From: Symsagittifera roscoffensis
Taxonomy: Eukaryota > Xenacoelomorpha > Acoela > Convolutidae
Direction: 5' to 3'
DNA: 64,000 bases
Assembly: GCF_963678635.1 (NCBI RefSeq)
Contig: NC_087063.1
Location: forward strand, 66,144,471 to 66,208,470
Shown here: piece by piece, positions 20,901-29,993 of the stretch
Layout of the letters: each line of letters begins with the position of its first letter
How positions within the stretch are numbered: the stretch's first letter is position 1
Made by a program: the position numbers and the translations under genes
The notes under the pieces: model-generated
What the model saw: only the letters and a program-made list of their open reading frames with translations
Database searches by the model: none
Told to the model about the DNA's origin: nothing

Positions 20901-23721
20901 AGATTTGTCCAATTAGGTCTTCGTCGCATGTTATCATCGTCTTGGTATAGATGTTGATTCCATCTATATTTAGCATGACCTCGTGTGGACCATAAGCTTC
21001 AGTGTACCTATTGTCAACACGTACCGATTTGCTGCCCCCTCTCGTGAGTAGTGCCCTGAGCGCTCTAGAAGTCGTTTGTGGACTTATTCCACTCAAGTAG
21101 TCTGCATACACGTCAATGTGCATTATCGTCTGGTCGCTCGGCTCGCTCAAGTTTCTGGTTACCTCGTGTCCGCCCACTGTGATTATCGACATTATTCTTG
21201 CTCCGATTTTCGATATTCCAAAAGGTTTACCTGTCACCATTTTCACGGTGTTACAATTCCCGGTCTTCATTGAGCCCGTTCTAGCCTCTGGTATTGAGTT
21301 CGATCCGGTTAATGCTCCGTTAAAATTCTGTCTTTCGATCTCCAACTTTAGTCGTTGCTCTATTTCTTTCGCAGCCAGATCTTGTTTCACTTTGGCAATT
21401 GCTTCCGTCGCCGCTTTCTCATAATTTATCTCTAGAGAGCTTCCGGCCGCGGACTCTAACGCACCGCTAACATGTGTCACAGCTTTCACTGTCTTCGTCG
21501 GCAATTCGGTGTTTGGTGCCCCCAAGTTCCTAGATTCAAACTCGTTTTGCCTGTTCCGCTGATTCTGCACCGCCGCTAATGCCAACTTATGTTTGGGGTG
21601 ATTCTGGTCCTTGACCGCTTCCCAGAACAAGGGACAATCCATTCTGAAGTGCCCCTCCTGGTTACAGAAGAAGCATCTGGCGCCTATCTTGATGATTAAG
21701 CCATTATAGTACTCGTGTTCCTCCATCTGGCTCATATCCTCTTCATCCGGTGCATAACCTAGGCTCTTCATGCCTTGTTTGTACGTTGTGCAGTCAGCCA
21801 CATGATGATCCGCTGACCCGCAGTTCGCGCATGATCTGCGCTTGTCCATATCATCTCTAGGTTTGTACCATGATGACCTCTGGGGTTGGCTTCCCCCTTG
21901 CGTGTTCCTGTTTTCGGAATATGAGTACTTCTTAGGTTTCATCAGCATGTATTCTCTTGATTTCTGTCTCATTTCTTCTGGGGTGGGTGCGCTGTCCTTC
22001 GACAATGTGTAGTATGTTGCTAACATTGTCCTTAAGTCATCACTTTTCACCCCATCGATGAACTTCGAGGCAATGCTAAAGTTCCGTCTATTTGTCGACT
22101 CCTCTGGGTCACTCCTCCTTCTCAAGCTCTCGAGGTCATCTAGGAACCGATCTATTGACTCGTCGTCCCTCTGCCTTCTCTTTTCAAATCGCATCATCGC
22201 TTGGTGACCCTTCATGCCTGACCCGAACCGATTCAGCAATATCTCGAAGATCTTGTCCGCGGTGTCGCGTTCTTCCTCCTTCTTTGCGACCACGCATTTT
22301 AATGCCGTTCCTTCCAAGTTGCTCAGTATGGCTGTACATGCTTGTCTTTCGTCACTCAAGTTATCTTGTTCTAGATGTAATCTCATCACTTCCACCCAAG
22401 TGTCAATGCATCCATCGGAGTCGTCCTTGAATTCTTTTGGCTTCTTGAATGTCTTTCTTGATTTTCCCTCTCTCCTGTCGCTCGAGTCAGTGTTCCTCGT
22501 GGCGAAGGCCTCTAGAGTCCTGTTCATCATCTCCCAAGTGCTGGCCCATGTCATAGCATCCGGTCCTGTGTTGCTGTTAGCTGTTGAATCTCCCGGAGCA
22601 GTCGTTGTATTCGACGTTCCATTCTTCATTATTGTTTTCGCAGCTGTTGGTGCTATGCTTATCGCATCCCTGGTTAAGGGCAACGGTGTCGATTGTCGTT
22701 TGTTCCTTTGTGGTTCTGCAAAGTCAACTCTGGTGCCTTGCGTGCGATCCACTGCCGGTCTTTCTTGTGGAGTAGAACCTCTCAGGATTGCATCCAACTT
22801 CGCCTGTATTGCACACGAACTCTCGGCTTGACTCTTGCTCATTGTGTCCATTCTCCTTTCCAGGCTCCCTAATTGGCTGTTAACATCATCATATCGGTTC
22901 TTCAATTGTTGCATGTCTGTTTTGATGTTCTTTTCTCGTTCTTCATTGGTGGCTTCTACCTTGTCTGACATCTCCTTGAGTCTCTCCTCTGTTGCCTTAG
23001 CCAGGTTAAAATAACTGTCTAGATACTCGTGCTTGTTGTATCTTATTTCCTTTTTTATCACCTCTCTGTCTTCTTCACTGTTCTTAAGTCTTTCGTCGAT
23101 CTGATTTAATTTCGCCAACAAATCGCCCAGTTCAATGGTAGTTTCTTCATGGTCAGCCGTCGGTCTCTCTTCGGCCGTAGCCTCTGCTTTAGCTTGTTCC
23201 TCTCTTGGATTGGCTTCTGAGGTCTTCGTGCTCACTGTCCCAAACGTTCGTGCTCTTTCTGCTTTTGGTTCTTCAGTCACGTTTTCTTTTGTTTTTATTC
23301 CGAACATTATTCCCAATTTTTCCGTAAAAGATGTCCTCTTTACTTGAGAGTCTTCTTTCACCGTTTCTTCGGTGTTGCCTATTGCATCTTCCGCGTCATC
23401 TATCGGTGAGAACTCTATGGGTTTCTGGTTCGGTTCCTCTGCATTGGGCATTGGAGTTGACTCTGTCGCCATCTTCCTTGTTTCATCCACACTTTGATCG
23501 GGTGTCTCTAGATCAATCTCGATGGTGGGTTCTACTCGCTCCCCTTCCGTGCCCTCTTTCGCCCTGTTCTCCGCTGTACTCCTTGTGCTGACCATGTTAA
23601 CTGAAAAATTCGTCTTCGTTATCTTTGGGCCCGTTGATGTCGTTCCGCGCAGCGATGAATTATACTTCGTGTTTGATCCACTTGACCTTTTTTCGAGCAC
23701 CGGTACCCTACTCCGCCTCAT
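14914..23721 (-). CDS. gag-pol: Gag-Pol polyprotein of the giant gypsy element, 2935 aa
   Basis: ATG at 23721; gag and pol are fused in one frame with no frameshift. Residues ~195-310 are coiled coil and ~425-600 the gag core. Two CCHC zinc knuckles sit at 631-644 (CANCGSADHHVADC) and 683-696 (CFFCNQEGHFRMDC). The protease has LLDTGA (988-993). RT spans ~1330-1530 with YVDD at 1476. RNase H spans ~1615-1745, from DTDAS to HQNADSLS. A ~400-residue acidic linker precedes integrase, which has an HHCC zinc site (H2166, H2171, C2201, C2204) and the DDE triad D2232, D2291, E2327. A further ~435 residues follow the integrase. All catalytic residues I can check are present. It copies the element RNA and integrates the cDNA. 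A typical fused gypsy polyprotein is about half this length, so linker and tail are extra. Confidence 0.97.
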   Translation of the reverse strand: MRRSRVPVLEKRSSGSNTKYNSSLRGTTSTGPKITKTNFSVNMVSTRSTAENRAKEGTEGERVEPTIEIDLETPDQSVDETRKMATESTPMPNAEEPNQKPIEFSPIDDAEDAIGNTEETVKEDSQVKRTSFTEKLGIMFGIKTKENVTEEPKAERARTFGTVSTKTSEANPREEQAKAEATAEERPTADHEETTIELGDLLAKLNQIDERLKNSEEDREVIKKEIRYNKHEYLDSYFNLAKATEERLKEMSDKVEATNEEREKNIKTDMQQLKNRYDDVNSQLGSLERRMDTMSKSQAESSCAIQAKLDAILRGSTPQERPAVDRTQGTRVDFAEPQRNKRQSTPLPLTRDAISIAPTAAKTIMKNGTSNTTTAPGDSTANSNTGPDAMTWASTWEMMNRTLEAFATRNTDSSDRREGKSRKTFKKPKEFKDDSDGCIDTWVEVMRLHLEQDNLSDERQACTAILSNLEGTALKCVVAKKEEERDTADKIFEILLNRFGSGMKGHQAMMRFEKRRQRDDESIDRFLDDLESLRRRSDPEESTNRRNFSIASKFIDGVKSDDLRTMLATYYTLSKDSAPTPEEMRQKSREYMLMKPKKYSYSENRNTQGGSQPQRSSWYKPRDDMDKRRSCANCGSADHHVADCTTYKQGMKSLGYAPDEEDMSQMEEHEYYNGLIIKIGARCFFCNQEGHFRMDCPLFWEAVKDQNHPKHKLALAAVQNQRNRQNEFESRNLGAPNTELPTKTVKAVTHVSGALESAAGSSLEINYEKAATEAIAKVKQDLAAKEIEQRLKLEIERQNFNGALTGSNSIPEARTGSMKTGNCNTVKMVTGKPFGISKIGARIMSIITVGGHEVTRNLSEPSDQTIMHIDVYADYLSGISPQTTSRALRALLTRGGSKSVRVDNRYTEAYGPHEVMLNIDGINIYTKTMITCDEDLIGQIYVGKEELKVRSIGHCAMLEEDAMHIGTEADVTGHVLDINGKKTQLRGLLDTGAVLSVIPIETWEKMGFDKGDLIDSRIRLSAANKGALRVLGRTPIIALNLGERNLWMSFIVVENLDESDQFILGRDFIRNFDVTIDLNNAMFRIRNPDRRYAIKPVNLIMANENKAPVFLSRRVRLKANEAAIVSLRMKNHNELSDNKQVCIVPNPNSQSAAVLGRSFSITKSGLCVSVLLNTLDIPITIQRGRKLGYALPVKTRYEIIENSKQNEVVDCPNHRDKICILRRLQRIKDSSGLIKSLKSETDDGLSSCSNFPERPTLDEMQIDKPVLPEIEHLRGKLKDEQLEAIKDVLERNEEVFSRHKADIGCCNFVEHEIELEENAVPHREGARRMTPHKSDACRKEIETLLEYDMIEPSKSPWACGVVMAKKKGDQLRFCCDFRYLNSVTVKDAYPIPRIDESLSKLGDAKFFTTLDLGSAFWQVPLRKQDRDKTGFACELGLFQWKRMPFGLCNATATFQRLMAHALIGVTKKYGNLVMCYVDDVVIATPTLEDHIERLNEVFACMKRSGLKCKPSKCEILKDSIKYLGRMVDKHGIRPDPDAVEAVLTWKSPKTEHQLMSFLGFANYYREFIKGYADKVYPMQQLMRHKGKKFTWNNAAEESFQRIKKELCEAPVLGMPTEKGMYVLDTDASVVAISGILHQEQEWNGKTVLRPIAYGSKVLSDTEMKYGAPKAEMFAVVTFVEKYRAYLGSEPFKLRVDNRALSWLKTYSMDQSYIGRWIVRLDGYNMIIEHRTRDKHQNADSLSKKTEFYERQEQREADRPEIKDGFSFMDKETYDSLPLTRWLDKSGKPIEDHPELPKETLEKTILKKSSGIPIGIMLKSKIVRETLKAKGYDLTQVEEGTVRIDEDLMRLLEKLSDDKPVIQGKGQDAPEQTILRREETVNNTDVSKGSITDSKEVVRSLVEKIPDKILEQTKVRDKKVTFREEVEHLGLDQESGEWSRFMEEDETGEGKLSGEREEWDEDSDESSEDQDSLCMILAEEKIRQHDRELQTDPSSGTYNLETQEVRGGEELEKIAVSRKPLRELSCNSNVRTNLVPEDDMKIVKRMICVKLSDDIHNPGEMNGQIMALKEHVKARYRLSDLIRAQRNDKMTSNLSKWIHSGVKEKGELEEDSYKILSQFYKEKRDLLYHTAEGVVACKRRDEEKILHKHNLIILPQLYQTEVLFRSHDQMGHQGIDKVQQRILHRFDWPGMRKACERWVNACLACLQVKDPRKMKFPLKSVESSEFNEVVQIDHQKICMTESGYNQILVIIDHFTKLAEAVPCQTASAEETCDHLITHWISRYGCPMTFQSDNGKAFVGDLTKELMKRSHIAQAHSTTYHPQTNGLVERQNRTLVNMLRVYCSRYMTDWDKYLPQVVGAYNSTQHSTTGISPFMMLTGRERAMPLTFFYPEYEGKRTSPQAYVKEAIKRQQELNELCRRNTAQAQMRQRKKYDEKILRAKPYEVGQYVWVFQNVIPPKGTKKLLKKWRGPFMITEVHQQGRFYRLSTGRAAHYENLKPHIPSPEDWCLPKDMEGLEYLVVEPACEVNEKGTREKNDGNENLSLDDNENIEVESDAGSFVEEDWNDPEQNEVPKWMEPDRPAPPETRTGNRKRTGMRYNRYGDDFLIDKIQPDKLGDELLSAGELEAEEEWQVIDDGGHYPQNDYSTPELETDLEQSEIERRENTNLRILEWMRDVKDESHEGQSIQQVDISAANYMKTEDPLFGWTATDRPLDIPKDNSDPTTSTGTSINIFVRGVGVGLTHTENLMIKKLKEVRETSGLELEEEEPEPTIGRNFKTKFEIPNEYSENIMITDSDFILSNRTSAICITADMSFKSRLEADFKREYQNVEFLFRQRPGLGGIAALPPSVAQVPGKYLCFLVTRVNDRNTIDPEHVILALTRLRDFMIERGIVEVSMPVYDPNRGKLSSRELYAILHVVFAETEIMVHLHKKYYLSIA

Positions 23722-24009
23722 TATTTCTATTTACAACTGCTTTTATTTACAATTTTATTATATACACGATTCTATTCTAAGGGTAAAAAAAATATTTTTT
23801 GTGGTAACAAATTCTGTACAACGTGTTAAAAACTTTATCCAATTCTCTTTCTAAAACCTCCGAAAAATTTTCCTTAATTTGGTCTTAACCCTACCTATTT
23901 CGATTTGTCTTATTCTGTCTTAAAACGCACTTGTTGTAATTTGACTTCAATCTCTATACCGTCCCAAGACTATTCGTCACTATCACAGTACTCTCCGTTA
24001 GTGTCCTAA

Positions 24010-24730
24010 GACCCTTGTACCAAGACCACTGTCCCAAGACTACTGTCCCAAGACCAGTGTCCCAAGGCTAGTGTCCCAAGACTACTGTCCCAAGGCTAGT
24101 GTCCCAAGGCTAGTGTCCCAAGACTACTGTCCCAAGGGTAGTGTCCCAAGACCAGTGTCCCAAGACTACTGTCCCAAGACTAGTGTCCCAAGGCTAGTGT
24201 CCCAAGACTACTGTCCCAAGACTAGTGTCCCAAGGGTAGTGTCCCAAGACCAGTGTCCCAAGGCTGGTATCCCAAGACTAGTGTCCCAAGACTAGTGTCC
24301 CAAGGGTAGTGTCCCAAGACCAGTGTCCCAAGGCTGGTGTCCCAAGACTAGTGTCCCAAGACTAGTGTCCCAAGACTGTCCCAAGACCACTGTCCCAAGA
24401 CCCTGTCCCAAGACCACTGTCCCAAGACCACTGTCCCAAGACCCCCGTCCCAAGACCCTGTCCCAAGACCACTGTCCCAAGACCCTGTCCCAAGACCCTG
24501 TCCCAAGACCCTGTCCCAAGACCCTGTCCCAAGACCCTGTCCCAAGACCACTGTCCCAAGACCACTGTCCCAAGACCCTGTCCCAAGACCACTGTCCCAA
24601 GACCCTGTCCCAAGACCCTGTCCCAAGACCACTGTCCCAAGACCACTGTCCCAAGACCCTGTCCCAAGACCACTGTCCCAAGACCCTGTCCCAAGACCAC
24701 TGTCCCAAGACTGCTCTGTCCCAAGACTTC
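24010..24730. repeat. Minisatellite, 13/14-bp unit, in the gypsy leader
   Basis: About 50 tandem copies of GTCCCAAG plus six bases (first half: act-act, gct-agt, ggt-agt, acc-agt) or GTCCCAAGACCCT/GTCCCAAGACCACT (second half). The left half is a strict 14-mer and the right half mixes 13- and 14-mers. Because stops are absent from the unit, several frames on both strands stay open; these are artefacts, not genes. Confidence 0.95.
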
Positions 24731-25575
24731 TTCGGTCTTGTCCCAATACTCGTCACGGAGTGTCTTCCTCGTTGTAGGGTCTTCTTGAACCACCGTACCT
24801 TGTACCACCACTCAAGCTCTAGTAAAATTTTCCCAAAAACCCTCTCTTAAAAGCCAAATGCCGACCCCCTTCTTCTTTTTGGTTGTTTCTATTTCAATGT
24901 AGGTGCGCAGGTATCTTGTGATCACCTGTTCGTATAAAACCAAACACAAATCCTCAATAAAATGCAACAAAAAATTTTAAGTAAGAAAAATAATAAAAAC
25001 AGAAAAATGAGCCCACCTAAAATTTAAAGGTGACCAATGTCTACCTTTCGTCTAAAAAAAAAAATGTCTGGTACCTAATTGCTACGCGTTTTCCTCCCCC
25101 CACTAGTGATCTTATGGGGTATCACAAAAGCTGTCTATATCCGGTCCCCCCTACCAAACCAACCAGCGTACCAGTCTTAACTCGAGTTGAATTTTGGATC
25201 TCCACCTAATATTACCAACGCGTGTTAATTTCTAATGTAACTAAGTCAACGATGTCGACTAATTAGTTACTCTAATTTCCCCCTTTTTACAATTTACAAC
25301 CGCCAACCTCTAACTTAACCAGCCCCCCTTCTAACCTCCCCCCTTTCTAGCCCCCCTTCTTAAGCCTAAAAATTACTTTAAGCGCCGGGTGCTAAACCTC
25401 TCAAGAGAAAACCGTAGACCTGTTTCCAGGCCTGCTCAAGTAAAAACGTTCCTCAAAACTGGGGAATTTCGCTTATCCAATTTTACACTTATTTCCTATA
25501 ATGTAATGTGGATTCTAACGATACCCGTTCTGCCCAACTTGAGAACTCGAGAATTGCCAAATCCTTCTTGGCTGC

Positions 25576-25768
25576 TTTCCCACTCGACTGGTCACCTGTT
25601 CCAGTCCAGTCTCCTATTGGTTCAGCCAAGTGTCCCTGAACCACTTTCCCACTCGGCTGGTCACCTCTTCCAGTCAAGTCTCCTATTGGTTCAGCTTAAG
25701 TGTCCCTGAACCACTTTCCCACTCGGCTGGTCACCTCTTCCAGTCAAGTCTCCTATTGGTCCAGCTAA
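25576..25768. repeat. ~70-bp tandem repeat, three copies
   Basis: Units start at 25576, 25645 and 25715 with 'tttcccactcg-ctggtcacc', then 'ttccagtc-agtctcctattgg'. Copies 2 and 3 are nearly identical and the first is slightly diverged. Confidence 0.85.
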
Positions 25769-26226
25769 GTTCCAAGCTATCTGAAAACCCTTGACAACGC
25801 CCCACTTCGGGCACTTTATTCAGTTTACTGGTTTAAATTGCTAGGTTGATCGAAACGATCGAACTTGTAAAACAGTATGGGTATACTATTTAATTAATAT
25901 AAAGGTTTGATCCAACTAATCTGGTGTCAAAGTCACTGTCTTTTTTCGTTTTATGGTTTTTGTTCCTTTTTCTATTCTTTTTTGGTTTTTGTTTTGCTTT
26001 TTGTCTTTTTGCTCGTGTTTTTGTCCCCCTAGTTGCCCCCTTTTACTCGGTTAGCTAAGCCTCGTTCGGAGAGCGTACCAGGAAATTTTCTCGAGTTTTC
26101 TTAAAAAGCTATCACGGTACAACCGGAAGGTTTGCACGTTCCTGTCGAACCGTACCGCCGGTACTCTAGAATGGGCATTCAGCCCGAAGCTGTCTCAAGT
26201 GGGTTCGACTCCGTAGTCTTGATGTC

Positions 26227-26246
26227 GTAAACACCCAGGAGCGCCA
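26227..26246 (-). other. Candidate primer-binding site
   Basis: In sense, TGGCGCTCCTGGGTGTTTAC begins 11 nt after the 5' LTR. TGG start and position fit a tRNA-primed minus-strand start site. I could not match it to a particular tRNA. Confidence 0.4.
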
Positions 26247-26602
26247 TAAAAACACTATGTAACATTCGTCTACTACAGTCACACATGAGGCTCAAGAAAA
26301 ATAGGCCCTATAACCACTGGCTCAAGGGTCAGGGACACTATCTCTTGTGTTTTTCCACCTCAAGAACGGTCGGAGCCAGTTCGGTTCGCTTGTGACATGA
26401 GACTACGACCCGTTACAGCTTAAAGGCTACTACTAAAATATCCCCCCACTCTAGAATTAGAAACGTCCCCATACTTAGGTCTCTAAATACCCAAAATACA
26501 TGAACGCCGTTAAAAACCGGGTTGGAACAATCCGTTAAGTTACTTTTTATTAGACAGTGGAACTTTGATCCATTTCAGATGGATCAACCTAAAACTCGCC
26601 TT

Positions 26603-26604
26603 AC
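26603..26604 (-). promoter_or_regulatory. Splice donor in the 5' LTR
   Basis: In sense GTTGAG|GTAAGG, a near-consensus 5' splice site, about 130 nt after the TATA box and upstream of AATAAA. Joined to the acceptor ending at 14624 it would remove Gag-Pol and produce an ORF2 message. The pairing is inferred. Confidence 0.45.
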
Positions 26605-26734
26605 CTCAACATAACAATTATAAAACACACTCTAGAATTTAAATTTGTACTCACATAGCAGCACGCTCAAGAATTGGGAAATGATCCAGTTGGTAACTAA
26701 CTCAAGAAATAAATAACTAAAAGAAGTTTAATGT

Positions 26735-26740
26735 TTTATA
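26735..26740 (-). promoter_or_regulatory. TATA box of the 5' LTR
   Basis: Sense TATAAA (in CAAACTATAAAACATT). Transcription would begin about 30 nt downstream, near 26708. It is the TATA-like site that fits the order TATA, splice donor, AATAAA. Confidence 0.45.
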
Positions 26741-27159
26741 GTTTGTACGACAAGGATAAGTCTATGCTCTAGAATTTGAGTTCTCATGGACCGTTGGGAC
26801 ACTCTAGTTGTCCGCCTTTCCGCTGAAGGTTCACTCTGGTCCAGCTTTAGAATAGAAGAACTCCAGACACGACTATCCAACTCGTGGGAATACGCTGGTT
26901 TCTGTTTCGAATAGGACAGCTCTACTCTTGTTCACTATGATGGAAATTGCGAATAGCAATTTCCCACTCGTTTTTATCTGACTACTTTCCCGCAATTGTT
27001 CTAAAATTGTTCTGATTTCTTTTTCTGATTTTCAGTTATCGCGAGAAAATCGTGCATGACATGTTCCATTCGAAATTTTGAAAAATTAAATTTCACTTCA
27101 AAATCAAGTATTTTCTGCTCTTCTCAAGGTCAAACTTCCAAATATGACCGACTGGCACA

Positions 27160-29632
27160 CTAGTATTTTTGCAAAGAGCAGTCCAACATGAAGCTCTCGG
27201 TATAGAGACAAAGGAAGGATGTTAAGTTTCACCGCGTTTGTCTTTATAGGAGATATGGCTATTGCTTGTCATGAAAAATCCACGAGATTGCTTTCCGCTG
27301 CACACTTTTTATGATTCTTAAGTCAACTTTTGATGGTTTCAAGAAAACTGAACAGTAGCACAGAATTGGCACAACGTAACAGAAATATGCGTTTCTTCTG
27401 GTCGCGAAATTCGCATTTGAGAGATTCCTTTTGAGTACGAAGAGAGTGTTTAAGGCTTTTTCAGCCCTCTTTTTTGCGTGTTGCGTCCAAAAGAGCGTTT
27501 CGGTTACCAGGATGCCCATATCGTTCATTACTTCAGTGGTTTCGATGCTGTAAATGGGGAGTGCACTCGTAGCTGATCCTTTGATACAGAGGACTTTGCT
27601 TTTCGTCAGATTCATTGACATGCAGTTTTCCTCGCACCACCTCCAAAAACTCCTAACATATATGTTGAGAGTTAACGGGTTGTCTCCAACAGTTTTGTAG
27701 TCGTCTGCATAACCCAATGTTGCGAACATGACACACGATGGTAGATAATTTATGAAAACTGGGAAGAAAAGCGGCCCAAGTATAGAGCCCTGGGGAAAGC
27801 CGCTGAAGACTTCCAGCTCTCCGGAAATTGTGTCATTCAACATCACTGTTTGCTTCCGGTTCGAGAGGTAGCTGTGTATCAGAGATAAACAATTTCTTCC
27901 AATTCCAGAAATCGATAATTTCTCCATGAGGATTCCGTGCGAGACTTTGTCAAATGCCTTTTGAAAGTCCAAGTAGAAGGTGTTCAGGTAGCTCCAGTTT
28001 GGCAAATCTAGGCAGCTAAATATCTCGTGTAGATACTCTATTAGGTTTGTTATCGTCAATCGTTTAGATCTAAAACCGTGTTGGTCTGATTTTAGGGTTG
28101 AGTAGACAATTGGGGCCAGTTTCTCAAATATTAGTTTCTCAAGCAGTTTTGACATTGCTGAGAGCAGGCTGATTGGCCTGTAATTTGATATGTCTTGTTT
28201 ATCCCCTTCTTTGAAAATTGGTGCGATTTCGCTGATCTTCCATTTTGTTTGAGATATCGCTTTATTTGCAATCATGTTGAACAGTAAGTGAAGTGATTTT
28301 GGTAGTGACTTTGAGAGGTTTTTCAGAAGAGTATTACCAATCAGGTCTGGTCTACTTGCCTTATTTACGTGCAGCTCGTTTAGCGCATCTTCTATTTCAT
28401 AGATAGTGAAATTGATACTGTTCAGAAGAACATTATCTTGTCGTTCTGCTTACCCAACGTTGGCGTTTCGTGTTAAAACTGATAGAAAATATATGTTAAA
28501 CAATTCGACTTTTTGAGCGTCTGTATTGGCTATTTTTTGATCTAGGAAGATCTCTGAAGGGATCATGCGAGACTTGGTTATCGATTTCAGATGTCGTTGT
28601 TTTTCGCTGAATTTCCCATTCTCAAAAAGAATTTTTTCGTGGAGATGCTGGTCATTTTGAATGGACAGTGTTAGTTCATTTTGCAGATTTTCAATTTTGC
28701 TTTCGTTCGATGAGGTAGGTTTTGCTGATTTTTAAGTTGGGGTGTATTTAATTTCTTGATAAGGTTGGAGGAATTGGTTCCCACCCAAGGAGCTAGTTCA
28801 GACCTATGTTTTGTAGTGATTGGTAGCAGGTCCTGTAGTATTTCGTGTAACCACTCGTAACAATGATCGAGCATCAGTTCAACGTTGCTCAAGCAAAACG
28901 GTTGGAAGGGGTGTTGACGAATGAATTCATTCACTTCTTCCCAGTTTGCTTTCTTCTTTCGCGAAAAAGCCAAAATCTAGTTTTTGTGTTTGATGGCTGG
29001 TGTCTTTTTGTGAACAGGTCGGTAGTCAAATGAGACTTTGGCATGGAGTGGCAAATGGTCGGAACTGAATAGACTACTCAGACGGTTGTCAAGTTTAACG
29101 CTGGTGACAAAACGCGGTTTGTTACTAAAGAGAACGTCTAGTGATTTTCCATCAGGGGTTTTTATTAGTTGTTGGAAGTTTGACTCACAGAGTTCGTCAA
29201 GGAATGACTGCTCATCTAGAGAAGTTGAAGTCCTTGACGGCCAGTGTATACAGTTAAAATTTAAATCTCCAACTATAAACGAAAAATTTGCACTTTGCTC
29301 AAATTGCTTACGCCTCAAGAATTTTAGCAGTTCGAGAAGATCTGGGATGTCCCATGAGTAGGTACTGTTTGAAGGAGCGCTTTAGATGCAGCATATTATA
29401 ATCGGCTTGTTCAGGGATATGCGGATGATAACACAGTCTTGAAACGCGGAATTGATTTGGCTACTTGGAATGTTACGGTTTACTGCTATAAGTAAGCCAC
29501 CATGTTTTGTCAAGCCTTTCTCACTCTGTCTGTCATTTCGGTGGATAGCGTAGTTTGTCAGAAAAAGTGCAGCGTCGCCGTTGCTTTCTGTCAACCAGGT
29601 TTCAGTTAGGCAGATTACTTGATAAGCGTTTT
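27160..29632 (-). pseudogene. LINE (CR1/Jockey-like) 5'-truncated: endonuclease and reverse transcriptase
   Basis: Reading right to left, it begins inside an APE endonuclease domain with LTETWLTES at ~29620, continues with GDLNFNCIHWPS and SSDHLPLHAKV (29318-28977), then the RT: PDLIGNTLLK, SNYRPISLL, LDFQKAFDKV, GFPQGSILGP, GYADDYKTV (28450-27259). Several stops and frame changes break the ORF (for example TAA near 28453 and TAG at 27259), so it is dead. The frame after 27259 leads into the C-terminal fragment at 4179, showing that the gypsy element split this ORF. The N-terminal part of the endonuclease and any ORF1 are absent, a usual 5' truncation. It lies in the Penelope arm. Confidence 0.88.
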
Positions 29633-29993
29633 TAATTACATAATAAATTACGTAATCAATAATAACATTTTCCTGTAAATTTCTGATATTTGTTTTTCGC
29701 TTTTTGTTCTTTCATGGTTATAAAATTTTGATTTGGGAAAATTTTTAATTCTGACATGTCAGTTTTTTAATTTTCAGCCATGTTATACATAGACTATACT
29801 TTTAGTGTTAATTCCCGGCTCCTGAATTCATCGCGTGTGTTGATCCTCGGCCTCTCCCTCCAAATATGCAAAGCCTTTAGTGTGAGTAGCTTATGAGTGT
29901 TGGCTGTTTAGTCCATAATCTCAGACTTCAGCTCTATAGTCTAGACTTCAGCTCAGCAGCACCGCCTACCTCCTTATTACCCTCTAACAAGTG
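29633..29993. repeat. Left inverted arm of the Penelope-like element (inner part)
   Basis: Its reverse complement aligns to 32081-32411, from 'acttgttagag-gtaataagga' at the inner end to 'taatttattatgtaatta' at the outer end. The right arm lacks about 30 bp near the inner end. The 3' end of the endonuclease coding region overlaps this arm. Confidence 0.85.

Larger units (their letters stand above)
23722..26257 (-). other. Long 5' leader of the giant gypsy element
   Basis: 2.5 kb between the 5' LTR and the Gag-Pol start, containing the primer-binding-like site, three ~70-bp tandem repeats and a large 14-bp minisatellite, described separately. The rest is T- and C-rich on the plus strand with no convincing ORF. 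Confidence 0.8.
4180..27159 (-). mobile_element. Giant Ty3/gypsy LTR retrotransposon, 22,980 bp, apparently intact
   Basis: Two 902-bp LTRs with one difference enclose, in sense order, a 2.5-kb leader with a minisatellite, a 2935-aa Gag-Pol ORF, a 522-bp spacer, a 2959-aa second ORF and a 430-bp 3'UTR. The domain order gag-PR-RT-RH-IN places it in Ty3/gypsy (Metaviridae-type). Most gypsy elements are 5-9 kb, so this is several-fold oversized, and the extra length is mainly ORF2. It interrupts a LINE reverse-transcriptase ORF. Host sequence beyond each LTR is 'cta' (left) and 'ctag' (right), giving at most a 3-bp target duplication. The element is visibly richer in G and C than its surroundings. 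Confidence 0.95.
26258..27159 (-). repeat. 5' LTR of the giant gypsy element
   Basis: 902 bp, differing from the 3' LTR by one base (G at 26502). Ends TG...CA. It would carry the active promoter: TATAAA, splice donor and AATAAA occur in sense order. Confidence 0.97.

Noticed and set aside
24010-24730. CRISPR-like array
   Set aside because: Direct tandem repeats without unique spacers, in a eukaryotic retrotransposon.
24071-24850. Long ORFs on both strands in the leader minisatellite
   Set aside because: The 14-bp unit has no stop in most frames, so repeats alone keep them open; sequence has no protein character.
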